A stretch of DNA of 64,000 nt from Prototheca cutis. Lineage: Eukaryota; Chlorophyta; Trebouxiophyceae; Chlorellales; Chlorellaceae. The DNA is taken from assembly GCA_002897115.2 (NCBI GenBank), contig BCIH01000007.1, positions 393,938-457,937 on the forward strand, given 5' to 3'. This document shows, one piece after another, positions 50,218 to 61,732 of the stretch (its first letter is position 1; each line of letters starts with the position of its first letter). Made by a program: the position numbers and the translations under genes. The notes under the pieces were generated by a model. The model saw only the letters and a program-made list of their open reading frames with translations. It had not been told where the DNA came from and did not search any database.

Positions 50218-51860
50218 ATGGCGGAGGCTCTGGTCTCGGTGAGCGAGGCGGAGTACATCCGCCGGGGCTTTGAGGCGGACCTCCGAGCTGATGGACGTGG
50301 ATGCATGGACTTTCGACAGATTGAGATAGACACCGGCATGATCACCCAGGCCACGGGCTCTGCCCGTGTGCGCTTGGGCTCCACGGACGTCCTCGTGGGT
50401 GTCAAGGTACCCCTCGTGGGATTGGTGTGTGTCTGTGTGTGTTCTAGCTACCCCTGTGCCGTTCTGCCTGGGCATTTAGGGGAAATGTTCGACCCAGAAT
50501 ATGCTTCTCAACATTCCCTCTCTGAACACTGCGATCACGAACACAGGCAGAGGTGGGCGTGCCTGAGGGCTCCCACCCCAACTGGGGTCGGATTTGCTTC
50601 TCCTCGGAATTCTCTCCACTGGCGAGCCCTGCCTTCAAGGGCCGTGGTGGGGACGACCTGGCACGGGAACTCACGACCATGCTGCAGCACTCATTCTTCC
50701 CCAACCCCAAGACCGGCCGTACGTGGTTTGGGGAATCTCGAGGTTTGCCATCGGCACTGATTTACCTGCGCATGGCTTGGGCCGGCTAGAGAACGATGTC
50801 GTGCATCATGGTGCGTGGAAGATGGGCCAACGAGGTGCTTTGGTTCCCACGGAGGCGCTCATGAATGACATTCTCCAAACATGATAAGCCGCAGGTGGCG
50901 GGCTCGACCTGACGTCGCTCTGTATCGTCCCTGGCAAGTGCTGCTGGGTGCTGAACGTGGATGTCCTGGTGCTAGCCATGGGCGGGAGTGTGCCAGACGC
51001 CGCTTCCATCGGTGTCAAGGTGGGTGTTGTGCGGGGATGTCATGGGTTCGAGTTGGAAGGGGGGCCGGATTACTGGTGAGGCCGGTGCACATAGGCCCAC
51101 ATCCATCAACCCGCCAGGATATGGCTCAGGAGATGCCCGCAGCAAGATGAATCTCTCTGGACCTGAACTGTCTTTGCGAAGCATGGGTGTTTCCCTTCCG
51201 AAACCATGCAAATGCTCGCCACAAGGGGTTTGGTTATGAGCGGAGCATCCAAAAAGCGATACGCACCCACCACCCTCACCCTTACATACCCGGCAGGCCG
51301 CGCTGGCAACCAGCCTGCTGCCGAAAGTGGAGCTGGTGGCCGGGCAGGAGGAAGGGGACGAGCCAGACTATGAAATTGACGATGACCCAAGCGTCTCGGT
51401 GTCCCTTGACACCGCCCTCATGCCATTGATCCTGACCATGGGCTGCGCCGGCGGGGCATGTTGCCTAGACCTCACACTCGAAGAGGAGGCCTGCTGCTCC
51501 GCGGCGGTGTCTGTGGGTGTTGATGCGCGGGGGGAATTTGCAGGGCTCACCAAGCGGCAGGAGGGCGGGCTCAGCCCAGACACACTCCTGGTGAGGTGTT
51601 TGGTGGATCTGATTCGTTTTTCTCTTTTTTCTCTTTTTTTTGGTGGGGGGGGGGGGGGGGCAAAGGGCAGGTCAGCTAGCCAGTGCTACGGCAGTAAGCC
51701 TTTCCCTCGCGAAAAATAACCCAAACACACATGGTTCGATGTTCCCGTATTGAAATGCATGCACCTGCTGCAGGATATACTTGATGTAGCTCAGAAGCGA
51801 GGACCGGAGCTCCATGCTGCAGTGGACTCGTATTTGCGGAGGAGCAGAGGACGAGCGTAG
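50218..51860 (+). CDS. RRP42: RRP42/EXOSC7, exosome RNase PH-like subunit
   Basis: Five exons, 50218-50406, 50547-50718, 50895-51019, 51297-51590 and 51774-51860, give 288 residues. The RNase PH fold starts with ADLRADGRGCMDFRQIEI, ATGSARVRLGSTDVLVGVK and GGDDLARELTTML, the pattern of RRP42 rather than RRP41 or RRP46. The second half has GGLDLTSLCIVPGKCCWVL, a typical acidic loop (EGDEPDYEIDDD) and DVAQKRGPELHAAVDSYL at the end. In the nine-subunit ring this subunit is not catalytic but shapes the RNA channel. The catalytic partner RRP6 is encoded 32 kb to the left. The fourth intron has a (T)n(G)n tract. All phases agree. Confidence 0.94.
51635..51661. repeat. T-run then G-run
   Basis: A T-tract followed by about eighteen G in the last RRP42 intron, within 70 bases of the donor. 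Confidence 0.9.
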
Positions 51861-52047
51861 GGACCCAGAAGAAGGCCGCGGGGTGCTGGGGGGGTGTGAC
51901 GTGGACGCTCCGCCGTGACGAGATCGATCCCGATCAACAATGCAGACGCAGGCTGTGACTCCCTGACCCACAGAACCTTGCATGAGCAAGAATTACGAGC
52001 ATTAAAGATTTGTAGATATCGATTTTGTCGGTGCCGTACGGAGGATC

Positions 52048-53966
52048 ATGTGGCAGCGTGGGGTCGCCATGGCCGGGGCACTGGTCCTTGGCTTCGCGCT
52101 GGGGCGGGCTGCTCGGCGATGGCGAGGCGCACCCGCCAAGGCCGAGGATGAGGATCCTCTGAGCATCGTATCGGACTCTGCACGTGTCATTGCAGGTGCA
52201 GTGGTGCTGCGTGTCAACTGTTGGAGCGCGCGGAATACGAGGGGGACCTGAATTCCCCGGACGCCGGATCATGTCGGATCGGTCGCTCTGCACCCAGCAC
52301 CCAATCTCCTCCACTTGCCTGTCAACGACACAGCGTGGAGGGCCATAGAATTGGAAGAGGATGAGCCACTGTGTGTGGACCCATTCGCCTCCCAGCTGGC
52401 TGGTGAGAACGTCGTTGCCACTGCCCGCAGCGCGGCAGAGGTGCGCCGCGGGGATGGGCTTGTGCTGGGGTTGGGGCTGTCTGCATTGGGCAGTGAGCTT
52501 CGCAAAGGAGTGGACGGGGCACTTGCCCCGTTTTATGTGCATTGAAGCATGAATATGGTGCTTTTCTTGTGCATGATGGATGGATTTTCTGGGAATGCAC
52601 GGCACAGGCGGTTGGACGACAGTTGAGCGCTGCAGTCCCAACCCTCTTTTGTCTGGAGCCAGTTTTGACCCAGACCATCAGAACTGCCACGCACTCTGGC
52701 GGTGGGCTCATGCAATGAGAGAAGCGCGCATGACGCTACTAATTCACATTGTGCAGCTCTGCCGGCAGAATCGCAAATCCTTGCAATAGCAATAAAGGAC
52801 TTCCCCTCCCCCGCACTGTACCATCGCAGGCCTATCCCCCCAACCCGGCGTACGGCAAGGGCCGCAGGTTCAAGGTGTCCAACGTCGGCGCCCGAGTCTG
52901 GTGGTTTGACAAGGAGATCAAAAAGGCGCTGGCTCGCCCGGGCTCTGCCCCCATTCGCCAGGTCGTCGTCCTGGGTGCAGGTCTGGACACGAGGCCTTGG
53001 CGGTTTCATGATCTGCCCGAAGGTGAGTCATTCATTCATTTGACAACAGGATTCTTTTAGGAGTTGTTTTGGCTGCTGTTGATGGCAGGGGCAGCAGTAG
53101 GGTCAACAATGCACCTGCCAAGAAGAAGACACCACTTCCTGGAGGTCCATGTGGGGCGTCTTGGATGCCATCGGTTCCCCTCCAGCCATCAACTCGCACA
53201 CCTCCATGGGACACCGCGCATGACCACATAGGCGTGAGCTGGCTGGAGGTGGACTTGCCTGCCATGGTGGCGGTGAAGCGGAAGGCGCTGTGCGCGCTGG
53301 GCTGCGCGACGGAGGCCGGGGTCAAAGGTGCGGTGCACCCCCTGCGCTGTGCGCGCTGGGGCATTCTCTCGGCCGACCTCGGTTCCGACGGCTGGCCCAC
53401 GGATCTGCAGGCGGCCGGCTTTGACCCCAGTGCGCCCACACTCTGGGTTGTGGAGGGCCTGCTCATGTACCTAGAGCCCGAACAAGCCGAAGCCCTGCTC
53501 AAGAACATGCATGGTACGTGTGGCGGGTGTGGAAAGTGCGGCTCCAGTGGCAGATCGCTCGTCTGCTAACCCAATTTCCCCCTCGACCTCTCCGTCCAAA
53601 GCTGACAAACATGTAAACACAATTTTGCCCCACCCAGATGTCTCGGCGGTTGGGAGCGTCCTCGTGACACACAATGTGACGGACGAGCTGGTGAATGGTG
53701 TTGCCGAAGGCAGCATCGACGCCTACCCTCCCTATGCGTTGGATTTGGTGCGAACGTGGTTCTATGGCTTCCCCCGTGACCCCGGCACTGCACTGGGCAC
53801 GCTGGGCTGGACCGTGCAGACGGCCGTCACTCGCGGCGCCATCACCCGCGAGTTGCTGGGCGCCCCGCCAGAGGCCGCCGTCGAGGGACTGGCCGCCTAC
53901 GACACCGCGCCGGGCTGCGCGATAGACCGCTACTCCATTTTTGTCACTGCCACCGTGGACAAATGA
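52048..53966 (+). CDS. SAM-dependent methyltransferase, LCMT/TIGR00027-like family
   Basis: Five exons, 52048-52195, 52334-52440, 52830-53022, 53232-53513 and 53638-53966, give 352 residues. The N terminus has a short hydrophobic stretch (MAGALVLGFALG) followed by arginines, like a signal anchor. The catalytic fold follows: AWRAIELEE, DPFASQLAG, the SAM loop VVVLGAGLDTRPWR, then WLEVDLPAMVAVKR, and WVVEGLLMYLEPEQAEALL. This is the leucine carboxyl methyltransferase family in the wide sense. True LCMT1 methylates the PP2A C terminus; relatives of the TIGR00027 type methylate unknown targets. The substrate here is therefore open. The second donor is GTGCGC. A TGTAA lies 135 bases past the stop. 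Confidence 0.88.
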
Positions 53967-54266
53967 TATTGCCGTTGTGTGGTGCCAGGGTTTTGATCAG
54001 TGCATGCTCGACCACATGTTTTTTGTGTACTTGTGGTGGTGGTTTTCTTGGAATTTTCCCACCAAAAATCCCTGAAAATGAATGAACCCATGGACCGTTC
54101 TGTAACTCGGGTGCTATTGCACTGTGGTATTGCAGTCGACGAGACCTGGGCATCACCACCAGCGGCTGGTTGCTATCTATCACATACCAGCATCAAACAG
54201 GCGGCACCAACAGCAGGACATCACGTTGTTCCAGCCCATGAAACCAGCTGACCATTTCTTATTCAT
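53967..54266. other. intergenic, convergent 3' ends
   Basis: 300-base spacer between the methyltransferase and MTRR stops. Contains TGTAA at 54101-54105. Confidence 0.4.
54101..54105 (+). terminator. TGTAA polyadenylation signal candidate for the methyltransferase gene
   Basis: Green-algal polyadenylation signal about 135 bases after the stop. Five-base match only. Confidence 0.4.
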
Positions 54267-57200
54267 TCAGCTCCAGATGTCGCGGACGTACCGGCCTTCC
54301 CGGGTCATGGCAGCCAGGGCTGCCTCTCCAGCTGTGACATCGCCAGACCCCAGGATCTGGGACAGTGCGGCCTGCACCCCGCTGGCCATGGCGCCCCCAT
54401 CGCCGCAGACAAACACACGGCAGTCTTCCGACATCAGAAGAGGCCGAAGTTCCGCTGCCTGGTCGAGCATGCGGTGCTGGACATACACCTTTCCCGGCTG
54501 TGTGCGAGAAAAGGCCGCCGTAAGCTTGGACAGAGTCCCATCCCCCAAAAAGCCCTGTGTGGTGTTGGGGTTTCAGGATTTTAAGGTTTTGAGACCTGAG
54601 CATGTGCACAATGATGGGTCGATGGCCGCCCAGGTGGGCAGCAGCACAACATGCCCTGGTATCTAGACACAATTCAAGCACCTCGATCTCCTGCCGGTAC
54701 AGGTAGTCGTGGTCTGGGTGTCGGCACCCGAAGAACAGCCAGGAAGGGCCAATTTCCGAGGAGCTTTGAGTCTGCAGCTGCTTGATGCGGCTTTGCCGCT
54801 CTTGCAGAAACCCGCTGCAGCAGGGTTGTGTGGGAATACGGTGTGCACGTTGAAGGAAGCGTAGCTTTCTCTGTCAATCCTGCTTCGTGCAAGGCATGTC
54901 ATTTCACGCCCTGCACGACGCCGCAAGCACCCTCCCTCCAACCACAGCCTGCACTGGAGCTGTTGGTAAACGAGGCATGACCTGCAACCGGTGCAAGGGG
55001 TACAGCCCCAAACAACCAATGCGCAGCCAAACTCACATGAAGGGTGCAACACCAGTGCCGGGTCCAATCATGATCATGGGACCGGCCAACGACGCTGGTG
55101 GCCGGAAACCCCCGCCCCTGCGGGCCGTTGAGAGGTCGCGGGCGGGTTGGTCTTAGGGGTCGTGGGTGGGTTCTGAATCATCATGGGCATGCATGCATGC
55201 AATGCAGCAGGCCACAGTGCATTCCACCAGCCAGCTGAGCCTATTGCACAGGATTCAGCCCATCCATCCATCCAGTCAGCCAGCCAGTCAGGCAGGCAGT
55301 TGTGATGACGCAGCGCAGTCTCCAGCCAAGCGCCCCCTCGCAAAAGCCCATGGACCCTCCCAAACCGTACCCTCGGAAGTGGACGGGCAGCCTGATGGCA
55401 GCGCCGGGCCTAGCGGCGGCAGTGGCCGGGTCCAGCAAGGGCCCTGCCACGGCTCGCAGCCACGATGTTGCCACGCCCTTGTGCACAGCACCGGCCTTGC
55501 CCCTGTACTCGACCATGGACAACGCCACCGTTGCCTGCGCGATTTTTTTGACCCCGGTTATTCACGTGGGGTTGTCGCTGGTTCTAGGGAGAACTCAGTG
55601 TTGGATCTCGGGCCCTGCCAGATCCTGACCACTGGGCCAGCCCCTCCTCACCTTTCCTGGGTCCACCAGCTGGGAGTTTGAGATGGAGTAGAGCCGCGGT
55701 GTGAGAGCCGGCAGTGCATCCAGAAGCACGGCCAATGGCGGCCTCGAGCCAAACTGGCGCAGCAGATCTAGCAGACAGGCGTGCGACTCCAGCACGTTCT
55801 GCACGTGTTGACGATTGGATCAAGGAGGGTGGTGCACGGGCGGTTCTGTGATCCCTCTCCATGACACAGCAGCAACCTGCTCTGATGTTGTCGTCATCCG
55901 CGCCGCCGTCCAACAAACAAAGAAAACCCTACCCACAGGAAAATGAGCAGAATCCCCCCGACCTACCTCGGAGTATGCTGCACGACCTGCACGAGACGTC
56001 CAGTGCAGCGCTGTCTGCCTGTCTTCCGGCACCTGGCAGTACTCGGCGATGACACGCAGCAGGGACTTGCGGGCCGGTGAAGTGATGTCCACACTAGCCT
56101 GAAATGGGAAGCGGATTTGAGAATTGCTGAGACGGATGAACAAGCACCGGCTGGGCACGGAGCGCAATTTGCTCTGGCAGCATGAAGCACAGGTGCAGGC
56201 CCTTCAGCACTAACGACTGCAAACCCCCACCACACAGCAGCGGAAAAACAACCCACACCACGTCAACTCGCCTCGAATGCATGGCGGATGGTGCAGGGTG
56301 CATGCAAGTGGGGCAGCAGCTTCGTGCCAGCTTCATCATCGTGAGCCACGATGTCCAGCACGGCGTCGCCGTCGAGCCCCAGCCACTCCAGGAGCGCATC
56401 CACGGTTTCAGCGCTGTTCAGCGGTTTGACCCCGAGAGAGTCGCCGGGGTGCAGCGTCGCACCGCAGCCCGCCACGTCAAACTCGCAGTGGAGGACCCTG
56501 CGGTCCCCGGCTGCCGGGGTCGTGAGCCAGCGGGCCCCCGACAGCTCAGCGTAAAAGGGCTGCTCCACCGAGTACTCGCCGTCCGCGTGCCTGTAGGCCA
56601 GCGCCTCTGCCGATGGGCCAGTAGCCTCCTGGGTTTTGGGGCATGGGGTGTTTGACCCAGCGTTGGTGGGGGCATGCTGGCTTAACAGATCCTGACGTGA
56701 TATGTCTGGGTTGAGTTTCAGATCAGATGAAGCAGGCACTCATGCAGCATGCTCGCTCTCCGCTGCGGGTTGGCACTACACCGCCAGAAGCGTCCTCAAC
56801 TTAACCCGCGTCCCTCACCTTTGCCCGCACTGCGGCGATCACATCAGGGTCTTGCACGATCTGAACATCGATGCGACAGACCGGCAGCGGCGCCGGCTTG
56901 GAATCTTGCTGCTGTTGCTGCCGCTCCTTTTGGTTGTCGATGTCCGCCTGAGGGGAGGCAATGCAGGCGCCATGAGTGCGGGCAGCGCAGGGCGGCCCAT
57001 CCCATTAAACGCAGGAAGCCAATGCGTTTGCGCATTCCACCGTGGACATCGTGAGAAGCTCGGGGTGGCAGCGCAGAGTTTCTCCTCCCCCAGCTTGACA
57101 GGATGCTCCTTGCAATCAAAATCCCCGCCAGCAACTACAGCCCCTGGACGGCCACACCTCAGTGCTGGGCAGGCAGACTTTTTTAAGTGCAGGCCACAGC

Positions 57201-58698
57201 TCTTGCAGCCATCCCTCGACTATTTCTTCAAGCCCATCGACTTCATCCACATCCTTTCCAGGGTAAAACTGCATCATCGTGGGTTGGCTTGAAGAAGCGT
57301 GGGCGGAGGTCGCTGGAATACTGCGTGCGTGCACCGGCAGCCGACATCCCTGCGGCGGCTCTCTCTTCCCAACGTCAATTGCCACGCCCCGCACCACCCA
57401 CCTCGGTCGATCCCAGGCTGCCGAGCTGCGTCCGAAAGGCACGGGGCACACGGCAGAACTGGGTGTAGTTGGAATCCCCGAGCCCCAGAACAGTATGCTG
57501 CATGCCCTGCATCCAACAAAGGACGATCATTCGTGTGCGGGGAGGGGGGGGACGATCAGCTCGCGAACAGCCGGCCTGAAGCTGTGCCTGAAACGAACGC
57601 ACGCCCAGACTGCATGTTCAGTAGGGTTCAGATGACCAACCTTGAAGAGGTCTGGGGACAGACCCTTGCGCTTGATCTGACCGTAAAACCGAGCGGCATT
57701 GTCGGGGGGGTCGCCGTCGCCAGTGGAGGAAGAGACCAACACTAGCACAGGTGTCTTCTCAGCCGACAGAGCAGCCAGCCCCATCTCGTCCAGTGCATCT
57801 ACCTGGGACAAAAAAAGAAAGAAAGGCGGTTGGCTGGCTTTGTAATTTCGAGGGGGTGCTGCTACGGCAGAGTTGTGGCGCTGAAGGAACTTGTTCAGCG
57901 AGTGGCGTGGCTGCCGTCAGGACCGGGCCCCACACCAAAGCTGAGAACCGGGTCGACCGACTGCCGGCGACGAAAAGGCCACAACACAAGAGTGACAACC
58001 CTAAGGGCCAGCGACCAAACCTTGACGGAGATGCCGAGTTCACGGGCCCTGCCACCAATGTTTTGGGCAATTTCCTGTGCTGTTCCCGTCTGACTGCCGT
58101 ACAGCACTACCAGCGGCAGCTTCTTGGAGCCCTGGGTGGCTGAGGCCTTGGCTGCCGCCCTCTGCGCTCGCAGTTTGGCCAGGATGGCGGCTCCACCTGC
58201 TCGGACAGGGGCTGCGGCGGGGCTGGCATCGGAGGCTGGGCTTGCCGAGGGCGCGGACCCGGTGCCCTGACTGGTGGTCGGCGCTGCAGGCGAAGGGACA
58301 GCTGCTGCTGCGACAGCCGATCCAGCCGCGGATGACACTCCAGCAGTGTCTGGATGGGCTTGTTGCCCAGGTGCAGCAACGGTCGCTTCAGTCCCTTGGG
58401 TGATGCTGTTGTCCTTTGACGATGAGGCGCTCGTGCCAGGTGCGTGAATGTGCTTGGCACCGGCAGCAGTGGCGTTGACAGACTCAGGCCCAGCCTGCGC
58501 ATCCTGCTGCTCTGTGGCCTCACGAGCTCGAGGAGGAGCAGGCTCTGAACGTCGAGGACCGCCAGCCGACTGGGGCTCATACAGCAGCCAGGTGATCAGA
58601 CCGCCCAGCACCACCGTTGCCACCAGCACCCACTTGGGCACAAACAACGGCAGCAGCAGGATGCTCGCCGCTGCCAGCAAAACCGACGAGTTGGTCAT
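54267..58698 (-). CDS. MTRR: methionine synthase reductase-like diflavin reductase with N-terminal membrane anchor
   Basis: Twelve exons join in phase: 58698-58021, 57802-57641, 57506-57402, 57268-57179, 56947-56819, 56628-56272, 56098-55967, 55798-55667, 55534-55371, 55117-55037, 54814-54682 and 54554-54267. They give 816 residues. FMN domain (from about 194): VVLYGSQTGTAQEIA, SSSTGDGDPPDNA, LGLGDSNYTQFC. FAD domain (from about 389): PRLYSISNSQL. NADPH domain: GPGTGVAPFIGFLQER, FFGCRHPDHDYLY, VYVQHRML, ending RDIWS. The linker to the FAD domain, GLEEIVEGWLQELWPALK, and ESHACLLDLL match MTRR better than cytochrome P450 reductase. MTRR re-activates cobalamin-dependent methionine synthase. The odd point is the first 42 residues, a hydrophobic anchor (LLLPLFVPKWVLVATVVLGG) in the same exon as the FMN domain. 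The intron after 56272 has a GC donor. Confidence 0.88.
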
Positions 58699-59193
58699 TT
58701 TACTGGTGCCCACCGTGATCTAGCGTGGCTGCCCAGGCGCGGTCCCGTGCCCACGCAAGGCGTGCACGCAAGTTGAGCACAGCCGCCAGCACCGACGCAG
58801 CCCAATTCGATCTGGAGTTGGGTCTAGCTCTCAAGAACTGTCTTTATAGTAATTTGTTCTGTACATCAATGACAATGCTCAGGAAGAATCGGGAATAACG
58901 AGGCCAGCGCGGAGCATTCATTCCGATGGGTGTGGACGCTCGGTCGCTCAAAAACCTGACGCCACGCCCTATGGCTGGATCACTTCCGTCCAGACGGTTC
59001 GGCTCGGCTCACATGATCCATGCTGCAACGGCACTCCAGCAATGACAGCAATGTTCTATATATTGTAACGCATCACAGTGAAATAGAGTAGGCATTTGAA
59101 GGGATTCTTTCGCGTCTTTGCGCGAGTCAGCCCCTTGGTGGCGTTGCCACTCCTTGAAGAACGGGACTGCCGGAGATAGGGCCGGGCTGAGCC
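58699..59193. promoter_or_regulatory. divergent spacer MTRR / UFD1-UBX
   Basis: 495 bases between opposite start codons. No gene or motif recognised. Confidence 0.4.
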
Positions 59194-60848
59194 ATGCTGG
59201 ACTTCGCGGCCAGCCAGCGGCGGCTGGAGGCGCGGGGGAGGGACCTGGCTGAGAAGAGCCTGAAGAAGGCGGAGGTGGAGAAGCGACAGGCCGCCAAGGC
59301 TGCTGCCAAGGCTGCGGCCATCGAGGAGACCCAGCGTGCCCGGCGCCTGGCCCAGGCTGCTGCAGAGCAGGCGGTGAGACTGATCGTTCACGGTCCTTTG
59401 GATTGTGTTGTTGGGGTCCTGGGTGGTCAGGGAATTAATTGTCTTGATTCCATGGGGTCTTAGGCAGTTTCCTTTCGGTGGTTCCCCTGCCTGGAAACAA
59501 AAGTCACACACGGTGTTGATGCAAACAAGCCGCACATCCCCAAAAAGGACAGGAGCGGGACAGTTATGCGGCAGAGCTGGAACGTAACCGGGGCGTGGTG
59601 TGGCGCGCATCGCTGCACGCACGGTTTGTCCCCGGCACCGAGGCCGAGTCGAGGGGCATCCGCCGCGCCGCCGACAAGCTCGTGCTGCCTCGCAGCGCAG
59701 CAGCGCAGCTTCTGGATGCCGGCGCGTCACGCAACGGCGCCATGTTCTTCGAGGTTGTCTGCGCAACCTCTGGCGCGACGACGCACGCGGGGCTGCTGGA
59801 GTGCACAGGGGACGAAGGCCAAGTGGGCCTGCCGTTAGCGATTGCACAGTCGTTGTGGGGGCCGCGCGTGAGCTGGGACGAAAGCTCCCCTGCCCGGCTT
59901 GTATCGATCAAGTACACTGTGCTCCCACCTGGCAGCCGAGTCGTGCTGCAGCCCGAGCTCCCCGGGTTCCAGACCGAGATTGGAGACGAGATCAAGCCGG
60001 CCCTGGAAGTCGCTCTGGGGGCCCGGTCAACGTTGACCGAAGGGGACTGGGTTTGGGTTCAGGGTCACGTGCTCCACGTCCGCGAACTGGATCCATCCCC
60101 AGCGGCCAGCATCGTGGAGACTGACCTGGAAGCCGATGTCGCGCCCAGTCTGGAGACGGAGGCACGCATTAAGGAAGAGCAGGCAGCTGTGCAAAAGCGG
60201 GCTGAAGCCGCTGCTCGCGAGAGGCTCGAAGCCGAGACGAAAGCACAGGTGTTTGGGTGTGGATGTATGTGTGTTTCTGTTGGATTCTTGTATGCATGTT
60301 GAATGAACGAGGTGCCATGTTTGCCCAGAGAATGATGCATATCAAGCACAGCGTGGGTTGAACGTGATCATCCTCAGGGACCCACGCAATCCGGCACCTC
60401 AACCAAGCCCTACCAGGCACCACTGCGCAAGACAAACACACACACAAAGCACACGCCCAATCATCCCCTGCTGCAGAGAGAAAGAGCGGCACAGGCGGCG
60501 GCGGAACTGGCGCGCATCGCGGCACTGGAGGAAAGGCAGGCCCGGGCTGCAACGCGCGCAAGGGTGCTGCCACCCGAACCGGCGGCCGGACCGGATGTCG
60601 CGACATGCCTGATCAGGTGCGGCGATGGCTCACGGCACGCTCGCCGGTTCCTGGCCTCGGGCACACCGCTGCAGGCACTGTTTGACTTTGCCGAGGCCGC
60701 GGCTGCGGCAGCGCTGCCGGAACGGTACTGTCTAGTCCTGCAGTACCCCCGCAGCCGCCTGACGCCCGAGCAGGCTGACACTGGGGTGACGCTAGCCGAT
60801 GCCGGCATTGTGCCGGGTCAGAACGTGTTCTTTGTGGAGGGCCTTTAG
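59194..60848 (+). CDS. UFD1-domain and UBX-domain fusion protein
   Basis: Three exons, 59194-59373, 59553-60248 and 60477-60848, give 415 residues. Residues 1-75 form a charged coiled coil rich in Ala, Lys and Arg. A UFD1-type double-psi barrel follows (about 90-265): ADKLVLPRSAAAQLLDAG, MFFEVVCA, VGLPLAIAQSLW, VVLQPELPGFQTEI and LHVRELDPSPAASIVETDLE. A second coil (about 265-325) crosses the second splice without a break. The end (about 335-415) is a UBX-like ubiquitin fold: TCLIRCGDGSRHARRFLASG and GVTLADAGIVPGQNVFFVE. Both UFD1 and UBX domains are tied to the CDC48/p97 ATPase. Canonical UFD1 has no UBX domain, and UBX proteins do not usually carry this barrel. The likely role, CDC48 adaptor for ubiquitinated clients, is inference. 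Confidence 0.85.
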
Positions 60849-61732
60849 GAGATTGCTCGTAGGTGTGCCGGATCCTGCGCCTGCGTGGATGCATGATTGC
60901 GCGTTGTACAACTCCCTGACCCAGTTGTCGTGGACGACCAACCCGCATCTGTCTTGTGCCAGTCATCTGGGAGTAAATTCTGATCAGAATTGGAAGCGTG
61001 CAGAGTTGGATGTGCAAGGGAACACGCATGGGGTCAGTTGAGGGAACAGGCAACCTTCCTCGCCGGGCCGGAATTCCTCGCCAGGAAACGATCGTTTGCT
61101 GCTGTGCAGATCTTTCATCCCGGATCCAAACACCTACGCTGCTGTGCTCCATTGACAGGTGTGGTTTGGTTTGAAGTTGACCACCGGGACGTGCTGGACG
61201 CGAAGCAGTGTGCTCTGGAAGCGGCCCAGCGCTGAGCTGGCAGAGCGTCCAGCTGGCATGCTGATAGTGGTGTATCCGATGGTCATGGGAAGCCAGCGCA
61301 CGGCAGACACTGACCTTTGTGATCCCAGCTGGGCAGACAGCCTGCGGGTGGCAGGGTGAGCCGGTGGCACCCATTGTCTGGGTTGTGGAGGGGCCCGCCG
61401 TCTGTGGGCTGGTGGTCTTTTGGTGCACGTTTTTGGATCCATTCCTCCGATGAGAGCTCAGTGGATGGTCTCCAGATCCATGCATCCATGGCAGTGCCCA
61501 ACGTCCAGCGGTCAAGTCGCAGACCTGGAGCGAGCCCAAGGAGGCTATGCAGCTGTCCAAGGACATTGCAGGTGCTGGACGGGTTGTGCTCATTGAGATC
61601 CAGAACCCCCCGCCCACGATCTCGTCCTGCACTTTGCAGGTTCTGGCACTGACTGGTCCTGCTCTGTGCCAGGCTGCGGCGCATTGCATCAGAGATCAGG
61701 AGGTGCATTGCAGTGGCATTGGGCATCGTGCT
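60849..61732. other. intergenic, convergent 3' ends
   Basis: No gene recognised in this 880-base stretch between the UFD1-UBX and helicase stops. Confidence 0.4.

Noticed and set aside
54267..58698. Call as NADPH-cytochrome P450 reductase
   Set aside because: The anchor fits, but the FMN-FAD linker and the CLLDLL region match methionine synthase reductase better. Kept as an open question in the findings.
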